From a virus, in IMG/VR virus record IMGVR_UViG_3300020193_002163, positions 1-22,541 of that record: DNA of 22,541 nt; one strand, written 5' to 3'. A program made the translations under genes and the position numbers. The notes under the pieces are model-generated. The model did no database searches, was not told the DNA's origin, and worked only from the letters and a program-made list of their open reading frames with translations. Shown here in pieces: positions 1 to 6,088 of the stretch (the stretch's first letter is position 1; each line of letters opens with the position of its first letter).

Positions 1-36
1 TTTAAGTTTCTGTTACGTATACTAGCTATTTACAGG

Positions 37-1029
37 TCAGACTTTTGGGAAATGTTGCAGTAGATCTGTGCCCTTCGACTTCGCTTCGTCGAGGTACTTG
101 AGCGGATTATAGTTCTTAGATGAATTTAATGAGATCCACTCGTGCGTCGCTCTGATGCCGCCCTCCAGGTCGAGCCGTGGAGCCCAGCCAATTTGATCCC
201 TGACCTTGGCAGATGACAGTCTGTGGTTGCCGAGATAATCAGTCTTTGGATACCAACGCACGATTTTTTCTACGTTTTTTCCGACCACACGCGACACGAG
301 GCTCATGATCTCTGCAGCAGCGTGAGGTGTCTCGGCGGCGACGTTGAAGTCAGTTCCCCAACCGTGTCGACTCTCGCAGATCATAGCGACAGCTTCACAG
401 TAGTCTGACACGTGTAGGTAATCCTTGATCTTGGACGGGTCTAAGAAGATGTCGACAGACTCTTTGTTCTGCAGCGAAGCATAGATGCTCTTGGCGATGA
501 GAGAGTTCATGTCACCCTCGTCTCCGAAGGCGAAGAGAGGACGCACCACAGACCAACGCTTTGCCATGCCCGTGACGAGCTGTTCACCTGCCAGCTTCTG
601 CACGCCGTAGTAAGTGAGGGGTTTTCTGACAGAGTCCTCGAAGATCTGCTGGTTCTGGTACGCCGGCGTGTCGTAGATCACAGTCGTGCCCATGTAGCAC
701 ACGCCCACATCGGCGGCGTTTGCTGCTCTCACGATGTTGTAAGAACCATGCACGTTGCTGAGAGTCGCCTCAGCAGGATTCAGCGCAACGACGTCTGTTC
801 CCACCACAGCGGCGTTGTGCACAACCACGTCGACTTCGTAGCGTTTGAAAGCTTCCGCCCAAGCGTCTTCTGAGTTGCGGTGGACGCATACTTCGCCTGT
901 CTTGGGCAGTGTGACCATCCCGTCTCCGATCAGATCAGCATCTGACAGAATAGAGTGTCCTCGAGATGCTAGTTTCTTCTTTAGGTGCCGTCCAATGAAT
1001 CCTTCCCCGCCTGTGACGTAAAATCGCAT
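37..1029 (-). CDS. NAD-dependent sugar epimerase/dehydratase (extended SDR)
   Basis: The 330-residue protein has the size and layout of extended short-chain dehydrogenases that modify nucleotide sugars. The Rossmann motif TGGEGFIG lies at residues 6-13. The catalytic YxxxK is Y141/K145, preceded by TTVIY (115-119), where the family usually has Ser/Thr. The substrate-side motif VVRPLFAFGD is at 161-170. The start has a clear GGAG six bases upstream of the ATG. The family oxidises and reduces NDP-sugars such as UDP-glucose or GDP-mannose derivatives; which sugar is used cannot be told from sequence. In a phage it could help make glycans that decorate virion proteins, DNA or the host surface, but no glycosyltransferase is visible here to decide. 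It is the last gene on the left and is separated from its upstream neighbour by a strong terminator only 28 bases before its start. Confidence 0.85.
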   Translation of the reverse strand: MRFYVTGGEGFIGRHLKKKLASRGHSILSDADLIGDGMVTLPKTGEVCVHRNSEDAWAEAFKRYEVDVVVHNAAVVGTDVVALNPAEATLSNVHGSYNIVRAANAADVGVCYMGTTVIYDTPAYQNQQIFEDSVRKPLTYYGVQKLAGEQLVTGMAKRWSVVRPLFAFGDEGDMNSLIAKSIYASLQNKESVDIFLDPSKIKDYLHVSDYCEAVAMICESRHGWGTDFNVAAETPHAAAEIMSLVSRVVGKNVEKIVRWYPKTDYLGNHRLSSAKVRDQIGWAPRLDLEGGIRATHEWISLNSSKNYNPLKYLDEAKSKGTDLLQHFPKV

Positions 1030-1057
1030 GTGTGTCTCCGTGGCAGAATATTACAAC

Positions 1058-1089
1058 AAAAAGGCGACCAATTACAAGGTCGCCTTTTT
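1058..1089 (-). terminator. Bidirectional-looking intrinsic terminator
   Basis: GGCGACC (1063-1069) pairs perfectly with GGTCGCC (1078-1084) around an 8-base loop. Five As precede the stem and five Ts follow it, so either strand gives a stem with a U tract. On the minus strand it follows the stop of the 89-residue gene and lies just before the epimerase gene. Confidence 0.85.
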
Positions 1090-1138
1090 ACATTGATATT
1101 TTAAGATCTTTGCGGTGACTAAATGAGCTTGGTGTGAA

Positions 1139-1408
1139 TCATCCGCCGTAACCAATTTGACTCATAAACTCTTCAAACAACTGAGATAAAGCGTCTCTAG
1201 CAAGATCTTCAGCATCTAATTCATCCATGCCTTCGTCGATTGCATTTTTTTCAACGTTTTTTCGAAGTTCATCGAGCGCGCGTTTTGCGCTATCGACAAC
1301 GGCTAAATCGGCGTAAGCACCCAGGCCAGGACCATAGTTCTCTGCAACGACCTGCTTTTCAAGTTCCTCTTTGATAATTTGCTTAAGTTGAGCTGTTGTG
1401 AGTTTCAT
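1139..1408 (-). CDS. Small acidic helical protein with shared N-terminal helix tag
   Basis: I do not recognise a family for this 89-residue protein. An upstream in-frame start exists (1471), but ATG 1408 is chosen because GGAG lies four bases before it and because the protein then starts with MKLTTAQLKQIIKEEL. That N-terminus closely resembles those of the proteins at 7224-7853 and 8708-9835, and loosely that at 9887-10087. After the tag comes a Gly/Tyr-containing linker (ENYGPGLGAYADL), then a long charged helix rich in Asp, Glu and Leu. The gene ends in GYGG and is followed by a strong terminator. By analogy with T4 internal head proteins, whose short amphipathic N-termini target them into the prohead, this could be a small virion-internal protein. 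That is inference. Confidence 0.7.
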   Translation of the reverse strand: MKLTTAQLKQIIKEELEKQVVAENYGPGLGAYADLAVVDSAKRALDELRKNVEKNAIDEGMDELDAEDLARDALSQLFEEFMSQIGYGG

Positions 1409-1428
1409 TTTTCTCCGAATAATGAAGC

Positions 1429-1436
1429 TAAATATA
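1429..1436 (-). promoter_or_regulatory. Possible late-type promoter element (TATATTTA)
   Basis: TATATTTA on the minus strand lies 20 bases before the ATG at 1408. A similar GATATTTA precedes the gene starting at 9835 (plus 9856-9863), and both genes encode proteins with the shared N-terminal tag. It resembles, but does not match, the T4 late consensus TATAAATA. This is weak evidence in an AT-rich intergenic region. Confidence 0.25.
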
Positions 1437-1485
1437 GACGAAAAGGCGTTTTTACACACCTTCTCGCTCAAAAGATCAAGCTAGA

Positions 1486-1965
1486 TCACTCGATCTCTTT
1501 GTCGTAGGGCTCGTACAGCATCTCACCGGCAGTCTTACAGCGGTCGAGGTAATCCTCGAGCTGTTCGAAAGAGGTGCATACTTTGATACCACTGCGAGAC
1601 AACATTAGATTAAACTTGGCACCTGGGGGCAGATTCTCACAAAAATACACGATCTTCGTACCGTATGCGTAAGCCGCGCCAGACTCCCAGATCGTGCCAA
1701 TGTCACGGTACGTGGTGTTGACAAGGCAGAAATCTGCCTTCTTAATGTGCTCAACATTTCCCTTGAAGACACCATCCTGAACCTCTAGCGAGGCATCTGG
1801 TGGGCACACAAAGATTCGTCGTGGAGAAGCCAGCTCGATCCAGTCTGCACGAGAATCAAAGACCTCCTCGAGCTTGGTTAACTGTCGATCCTGATCTGGT
1901 GAAAACCAACCGCTGGCGAGATAACACGCAAGTTTTCTACCAAAATTATTTTCATTCTTCGTCAT
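1486..1965 (-). CDS. Nucleoside 2-deoxyribosyltransferase-like protein
   Basis: The 159 residues fit the nucleoside deoxyribosyltransferase family in length and motif order. CYLASGWF (14-21) matches the N-terminal strand that forms the substrate pocket. ADFCLVNTTYRDIGTIWESG (77-96) carries the family's D..G....E.G pattern, with D88 as the substrate-binding Asp and E94 as the likely nucleophile. AAYAYGTKIVYF follows, as in family members. Such enzymes exchange or remove bases on deoxynucleosides or deoxynucleotides. With dUTPase-like, MazG-HAD and two ThyX-type genes nearby, a role in deoxynucleotide salvage or in handling a modified base is reasonable. The start overlaps the end of the HNH gene by 14 bases, so the two are probably cotranscribed. 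It could also be a nucleotide hydrolase of the same fold. Confidence 0.75.
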   Translation of the reverse strand: MTKNENNFGRKLACYLASGWFSPDQDRQLTKLEEVFDSRADWIELASPRRIFVCPPDASLEVQDGVFKGNVEHIKKADFCLVNTTYRDIGTIWESGAAYAYGTKIVYFCENLPPGAKFNLMLSRSGIKVCTSFEQLEDYLDRCKTAGEMLYEPYDKEIE

Positions 1966-2959
1966 TGATTTGCCTTTCTAATTTCGTATTTAACTTCTCG
2001 ATCTCTAATAGTAACTCTTCTTTGCTAATTGAACAAGCATCAGACTTTGAGATGTTTTCACGCGAAGAAAGCATCTGAAGATTTGCAATATTGCCGATCA
2101 CTTCGGGTGATAAACCTTGTCTAAATCCCTCAGCGATTGAGAACTTATGGTCTAAGTGTAAGTCACTGCTTCTTTTATCGTAATCAGGAATCGTCTCAAG
2201 AGGTTGAGCATTTGTGACTTTCCACACAGCCCTACTGTATTTTTCATACTCTGGGAGTGAATTATTTCTCTCCTCCCAAGTCATGCCCCATTTTTCTAGA
2301 GTCCATTTATCTCTTACGTGTCTTGAGTTAAAAGGATTTGTTGATCCAAATCTTTTAAGACAAGTTTCTTGTCTTTTCTCTTCAAATGCACGAATTCGTA
2401 TAGGGTACTCATCGCCATACTTCTCAATGCATGTTTGTCTGCCTCGCTCATAGATTTCGGAAACTTGAGATGCGTTCTCAACGCCATGTGTTGTCAGTGC
2501 CCAATTTTTTAGACCATCGATAATCTTCTGTTTGACTTCTGGTCTTTTTGCTGGGTTATTCTCAATCCATTTTTGTCTAAGTTTTTCTTTGACTTCGGGC
2601 TGATTCATTCTCTCAGAAAGAATTCTACGTCCTTCAATGGTCTGAGATATATTTCGTGCACCGTGCTTTTCTTCAAAGAGATCATCAAACTTCTTTTTGA
2701 AATCCGGCGACTTCATATGATGGGTCGCGCCGTATTTGTCGATGCAAGACTCTTGAGATTTCTTATATGAAAGCCCACCCTTCTTGCGAGACTCACCGTA
2801 GCATTTATGGTTACAAAAGTGATGAGGTGAATTTATCAGTGCACTCGCCTGTGCGCGATTTACAACTCTATTAATATCATTATTGCAAATGTCACAGACG
2901 AGCTGCACTGTAAATTCAGTCTTCTTTCCTATTTGTTTCTCTGATACTTGTTTGAGCAT
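1952..2959 (-). CDS. HNH endonuclease with N-terminal zinc finger and DNA-binding repeats
   Basis: The 335-residue protein has three parts. Residues 22-53 hold CDIC and CNHKC, a likely treble-clef zinc site (C22, C25, C49, C53). Residues 70-220 carry five imperfect repeats of about 20-45 residues with the core (C)..KYG..N....., for example at 71-80, 97-105, 155-163, 177-185 and 200-208. Such repeats are typical of the DNA-binding arm of phage HNH endonucleases. Residues 266-305 form the nuclease: LHLDHKFSI (D270, H271), NLQML (N293) and ENISK (N302, K305). It is probably a free-standing homing-type nuclease, although a host-defence or toxin role is also possible. Its start lies 44 bases inside a ribbon-helix-helix gene, so the two are likely translationally coupled. 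It has only a distant AGAGG upstream, which fits coupling. Confidence 0.8.
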   Translation of the reverse strand: MLKQVSEKQIGKKTEFTVQLVCDICNNDINRVVNRAQASALINSPHHFCNHKCYGESRKKGGLSYKKSQESCIDKYGATHHMKSPDFKKKFDDLFEEKHGARNISQTIEGRRILSERMNQPEVKEKLRQKWIENNPAKRPEVKQKIIDGLKNWALTTHGVENASQVSEIYERGRQTCIEKYGDEYPIRIRAFEEKRQETCLKRFGSTNPFNSRHVRDKWTLEKWGMTWEERNNSLPEYEKYSRAVWKVTNAQPLETIPDYDKRSSDLHLDHKFSIAEGFRQGLSPEVIGNIANLQMLSSRENISKSDACSISKEELLLEIEKLNTKLERQINDEE

Positions 2960-3083
2960 CTGTGGTTATCCTCTCGCGAATTAATCTCGCAACGAATGCA
3001 CCAATCTTCAAGTCCCTCTCAGCACAGAAAGCTTTGAGGAGTCGATGAGTGTCTGAATCGATTGAGATTTTTTCTTGCTTCAT
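2916..3083 (-). CDS. Small ribbon-helix-helix (Arc/MetJ/CopG-like) DNA-binding protein
   Basis: This 55-residue gene starts at ATG 3083 and ends with TGA 2916. The first residues, MKQEKISIDSDTH, give the alternating polar/non-polar strand of an RHH fold. RLLKAFCAERD forms helix A, then LKIG a turn, then AFVARLIRERI helix B. The match to the xxVxIxxxxxxxLKxxAxxxGxS....VxxLIxxxL pattern is good. RHH proteins dimerise and bind short repeated operators; many autoregulate or act as antitoxins. There is no obvious Shine-Dalgarno sequence. The gene overlaps the HNH gene start by 44 bases, and the sequence just upstream holds two tandem copies of the palindrome TAGTACTA, a natural operator candidate. 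Family assignment comes from the sequence pattern; regulation of itself and the HNH gene is inferred. Confidence 0.7.
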   Translation of the reverse strand: MKQEKISIDSDTHRLLKAFCAERDLKIGAFVARLIRERITTDAQTSIRETNRKED

Positions 3084-3098
3084 GAGGATAACTATGCT

Positions 3099-3118
3099 CT
3101 TAGTACTAAGTAGTACTA
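3099..3118. promoter_or_regulatory. Tandem palindromic operator candidate
   Basis: TAGTACTA occurs at 3101-3108 and again at 3111-3118, exactly 10 bp (one helical turn) apart. The first copy extends to a perfect 12-bp palindrome CTTAGTACTAAG (3099-3110). The pair sits between the stop of the ThyX-like gene (3126) and the start of the RHH gene (3083). Tandem 8-bp palindromes are the known operator form of the RHH protein MetJ. A TTGACT near 3124-3119 on the minus strand might be a -35 element. Confidence 0.5.
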
Positions 3119-3125
3119 GTCAAGA

Positions 3126-4106
3126 TCACTTATTTGACTTCCAAGACTCAAAGTCAGACTTAATTTTCTCAAATTCAGAAACACCAGCATTCCAGTGTTG
3201 AAGAAACTTCTTCTGAGGACCTTCACCGTGGGTACCATTTAATTCTTCTCTGGTACATTGATAGATCGTATCATTCGGGTGATACTCAAAAATGTCATTC
3301 TTCTTGGCGGGCCAATAAAGATTAGTACCTCTTGATACCCATTTGTCACCATCTTTTACTCTAAAAGTCTTCACATAGTGCATATCGGGCTTATCAAAAT
3401 CAATTAGTGTAGTAAATTCAGGAATAACCTTTGCAACTTCAACTGCAATTCGAACTGCAAGAATATTATCCGCGGCAGTTTGAATGGCAACGTCTTTGCG
3501 TTGATAGATGAATCCGATCAGCTCCTTGAGAGGCAAACGCATGTAGTAGAAAGACGTCATGCACTTGGGGAGGATGAGTCGAGCATCCATCATGGACACC
3601 GCCTTGGAATCAGTCATGTCAGCATAAAGTTGCTTGGACTCTTCGACAAGCTTCTTCCACCTCGCCAAGAATTCTGGTGAATTCTGCACGGGCTCAGGAA
3701 TCACTGCGTCGTCGTCGCGGAGGTCACGGTCGCCGGTGCACTGCGCAGCAAAAGTGCCAGCGCGGTGGCGGATGATGTGCGTCACCTCTTGGAAAGACAT
3801 GCCACTCAGACGGAATGTGAAACCAAGGCACTCCATGGGAGCCGGAAGTGTTCGTCCGCCAAAGACGTCCTCTAGGTTCTTAGACAACTCACGAGCCGAC
3901 GCAGACTCGGGATGGATGTCAGGGCGGTCTGCCCAAGTCGCCTTCACGTAGTGCCATGCCACGTTCCAAGCTTGCTGTCGCGTGGGATGGTCTACGAGCT
4001 CGATCTTCAAGGCATCGATGTTGTTGAGGAAGTTGGTCTTGACGGGCCGGCCAAACTTCAGTTCCATGGGCAGTTCAATGGGTTCAAGGTCTTTATTTAC
4101 GGGCAT
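3126..4106 (-). CDS. Divergent ThyX-family protein (altered signature)
   Basis: This 326-residue protein is recognisably related to flavin-dependent thymidylate synthases but differs from the canonical copy at 15088-15735. The FAD/dUMP motif keeps RHR (113-115) in THIIRHRAGTFAAQCTGDRD, but where the signature is RHRxxSxxxxSxRY it has Phe119 and Thr124 for the two serines, and the Arg is shifted by one (R127) with no Tyr. Downstream, PKCMTSFYYMRLPLKEL and IGFIYQR parallel the usual LP...T..N.R...HFL.LR region. It is about 100 residues longer than usual, with extra N- and C-terminal segments. GGAG five bases before the ATG supports the start. It may methylate or hydroxymethylate a pyrimidine nucleotide other than dUMP, or be a different flavoenzyme. 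Neighbours are a MazG-HAD fusion and a dUTPase-like gene. Confidence 0.65.
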   Translation of the reverse strand: MPVNKDLEPIELPMELKFGRPVKTNFLNNIDALKIELVDHPTRQQAWNVAWHYVKATWADRPDIHPESASARELSKNLEDVFGGRTLPAPMECLGFTFRLSGMSFQEVTHIIRHRAGTFAAQCTGDRDLRDDDAVIPEPVQNSPEFLARWKKLVEESKQLYADMTDSKAVSMMDARLILPKCMTSFYYMRLPLKELIGFIYQRKDVAIQTAADNILAVRIAVEVAKVIPEFTTLIDFDKPDMHYVKTFRVKDGDKWVSRGTNLYWPAKKNDIFEYHPNDTIYQCTREELNGTHGEGPQKKFLQHWNAGVSEFEKIKSDFESWKSNK

Positions 4107-4163
4107 ATTTTCTCCAAGTGTGAAACAGGCTCAAGCCACAATTATTAGACGTGCAGCTCTCAA

Positions 4164-4172
4164 AGTATAACA
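4164..4172 (-). promoter_or_regulatory. Possible extended -10 promoter (TGTTATACT)
   Basis: TGTTATACT on the minus strand lies in the 76-base gap before the ThyX-like gene, about 58 bases upstream of its ATG. It fits the TGnTATAAT extended -10 form recognised by the housekeeping sigma factor. No properly spaced -35 is visible. Confidence 0.35.
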
Positions 4173-4182
4173 CATTTCTACG

Positions 4183-5124
4183 TCAAAGGATAGGGCAAAC
4201 TTTGTCGAAGATGTCTTCATTTTCTTCGACGTATATGATTCCGTTGGAATTTCTCACTTCGCTGTTGTAAGACTTTTTTGGAACGACGCAAGCGACGCCG
4301 TGTTTAGCGTACTCCGTAGCGTGTTTTGCTGAGTCATCAACTGCGAAGACCTTGGCTGTCTTGTAAAAGTCTTGTCCAGCCAGCCAAGCAAATTTTTCAG
4401 GTGTGAATACGACATCGTCGGCTGGAATGGCGTTCAAGTGCAGCCAGGCGTAAGTGTCGTAGAAGCACGTGAGGTTATTGAAGTCGCGCGCAGTGACGAT
4501 CTGCACCCAGTAGCCTTTCATCTTGAGAGACATCAGAAAGTCGTAGTAGCGCTTGTTGAGATCGAGCCGCAAAAAGCCATGGTCATCAATGAATTTTTTG
4601 AAGAAGAATTCACTGTTGAGACCGTGCTCTTTGAACTTCACTGTGTTGTAGTACTCAGGGCAGTTGGGATCCATGAAGATTCCCGTCTGATCAGTGACAA
4701 ACTTGCAAAACTCGAATCTAAACTCCGACAACACGTCGTCGATGTCAAAGAGAACGATCGGTTCTCCGTTCCACTTCTTGTCTCGCATCTGATGACGATA
4801 GTGGAGATAGTGGTCTTTCTGTTCTAGCGCGGACGTCAGCTTATCGGGCGTGATCTCCCAGAGATTTGCGATGGCGAGTATGTACCGATATGCATCAGCA
4901 CACTTATACAGGATCTTTTGCAGGTCAGTTTCTCGAGCCTCTCGGCGGTGCTCTTTGTAATTGACTGCGCTGCACATCTCAGAGATCTCAGAGTGTAGTG
5001 CAAGGCTGAGAGTCTTGAACTGTTCGACTTTTTGTTCGTCAGTTAACTTCGATGAATCGTAGAAATAATTAGAAAAAGACCGCTGTGTGTTGACAGCATC
5101 TTTTAAATCATTCCATTTAGACAT
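4183..5124 (-). CDS. MazG-like NTP pyrophosphohydrolase fused to HAD-family phosphatase
   Basis: ATG 5124 gives 313 residues; a TTG at 5130 is also in frame but overlaps the upstream stop. Residues 35-100 form an all-alpha MazG/dimeric-dUTPase-like domain: SEISEM supplies the metal-binding E46 and E49, and KCADAY supplies D77. Residues 123-313 form a HAD phosphatase: motif I FDIDDV (D127, D129), motif II TARD (T211), and motif IV VDDS (D263, D264). The closest functional relatives by motif are 5'(3')-deoxyribonucleotidases. The two activities in series would turn a (d)NTP into its monophosphate and then the nucleoside. It lies two bases after the separate dUTPase-like gene, so the two are probably co-translated. 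The fusion itself is clear; substrates are inferred. Confidence 0.75.
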   Translation of the reverse strand: MSKWNDLKDAVNTQRSFSNYFYDSSKLTDEQKVEQFKTLSLALHSEISEMCSAVNYKEHRREARETDLQKILYKCADAYRYILAIANLWEITPDKLTSALEQKDHYLHYRHQMRDKKWNGEPIVLFDIDDVLSEFRFEFCKFVTDQTGIFMDPNCPEYYNTVKFKEHGLNSEFFFKKFIDDHGFLRLDLNKRYYDFLMSLKMKGYWVQIVTARDFNNLTCFYDTYAWLHLNAIPADDVVFTPEKFAWLAGQDFYKTAKVFAVDDSAKHATEYAKHGVACVVPKKSYNSEVRNSNGIIYVEENEDIFDKVCPIL

Positions 5125-5126
5125 GG

Positions 5127-5492
5127 TCAATAACCGCTCTTTAAACGTTGAACATTGACAGCGCCCTTCTTCATGAAGGCTTCGTGTAGTTCTTCGGCAG
5201 AGATTCCGCTATAAATCACGATGCCGAAGAAGTAATGCAGTGCATCAACTAACTCTTCCTTGTAAGATTCTCTGTCAAATTCTTTGACTTCCGTAACACG
5301 ATGGTTCTTGCTGTTCTTCAGCAAGTGATTTGCTTCAAAGAGTTCGTGCATGCACTCGTGTGCAAGTCCCTTGAGAATCTGCTGATTCTTCTTCTCTTTT
5401 AGATCAAGCGGGAAATCAGGATAACCCCTTTCGTCTCTTAAAAGATAGTTGAAATCTCGCTGCTGATTATACATGTCGTCAAGCTTGTCCAT
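5127..5492 (-). CDS. Dimeric dUTPase/MazG-like all-alpha NTP pyrophosphatase
   Basis: This 121-residue protein matches the dimeric dUTPase (dUTPase_2/MazG superfamily) pattern. HECMHELFE (45-53) gives the first pair of metal-binding glutamates (E46, E50, with E53 nearby). SYKEELVDALHYFFG (76-90) gives E79, E80 and D83. The end, KKGAVNVQRLKSGY, fits the K..vN..R...GY tail seen in dimeric dUTPases. It would hydrolyse dUTP (or a related dNTP) to dUMP, feeding ThyX and keeping uracil out of phage DNA. AGAGGA four bases before the ATG supports the start. The stop is two bases from the ATG of the MazG-HAD fusion. It is divergent from the only plus-strand gene, whose start lies about 70 bases away. 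Confidence 0.75.
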   Translation of the reverse strand: MDKLDDMYNQQRDFNYLLRDERGYPDFPLDLKEKKNQQILKGLAHECMHELFEANHLLKNSKNHRVTEVKEFDRESYKEELVDALHYFFGIVIYSGISAEELHEAFMKKGAVNVQRLKSGY

Positions 5493-5564
5493 TTGATCCT
5501 CTTTCTACATTTTATTTGCACCAATGAGCAAAGTACAACTTAATTGAGCATAATATTTAACGCT

Positions 5565-6068
5565 ATGGACAAATACGACAGAATGTTAGAAGAAGCTTTT
5601 GGCGAACCCCTTAAGATTGCCATCTCAGAGCCTGTGAAACTTGAACCAGTTAGAGTCAAGATCAGCTTGGATGATGATGTTTTGGACGACGACTCTTCTC
5701 AAAACCCTGAAGAAGATGTTTGTCCAACATGTGGCATGATGATGGTCGATGGAGAATGTGGCTGTGCTGTTGAAAATCTCGAAACATGTCCGGGGTGTGG
5801 AATGCTAGCCGATCAGTGCGCGTGTGAAGATGAGTCTGTGATGTGCGGTTGTGGAATGATGAAACCTGCAGTCGACCAACCGTGTGGGTGCGGAATGAGC
5901 GAAGCGAAGCAAGGTCCGACTGCAAAAACTGCTAAAAAGATTCTTCGTGGCACAAAGACGTTCAAAGAAAAGATGAAGAAGGTTTCAGGTTGGGCAGACG
6001 ATCCAGCAGCTGCTGCAGCTTGGATGATGCACAAGGCTACAGGTAAGTGGCCAAGTGAAAAAGAGTGA
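5565..6068 (+). CDS. Cysteine-rich zinc-binding-type protein, only plus-strand gene
   Basis: I do not recognise a named family. ATG 5565 gives 167 residues; a TTG at 5544 is also in frame. The first 50 residues are acidic (DDDVLDDDSS). Residues 53-111 contain twelve cysteines arranged as CPTCGM, CGC, CPGCGM, CAC, CGCGM and CGCGM, which looks like two or more zinc knuckles with an internal repeat. The C-terminus, GWADDPAAAAAWMMHKATGK, has the DP..xAAW...K..GK pattern that I associate with small phage-encoded domains, and a basic segment (AKKILRGTKTFKEKMKK) precedes it. No Shine-Dalgarno sequence is obvious; AATATTTA (5552-5559) lies just upstream. It converges on the IMPDH/GMPR gene with a 20-base gap. 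A DNA- or RNA-binding role is possible but unproven. Confidence 0.65.
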   Translation: MDKYDRMLEEAFGEPLKIAISEPVKLEPVRVKISLDDDVLDDDSSQNPEEDVCPTCGMMMVDGECGCAVENLETCPGCGMLADQCACEDESVMCGCGMMKPAVDQPCGCGMSEAKQGPTAKTAKKILRGTKTFKEKMKKVSGWADDPAAAAAWMMHKATGKWPSEKE

Positions 6069-6088
6069 CCCGATTAATTCTTTTTAAT

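Noticed and set aside
4372-4827. 151-codon plus-strand open frame
   Set aside because: It lies fully inside the MazG-HAD gene on the other strand, which has clear motifs; no ribosome site or family pattern.
6069-6088. Possible terminator between convergent genes
   Set aside because: Only a short TTAATTC repeat around a T run; no GC-rich stem.
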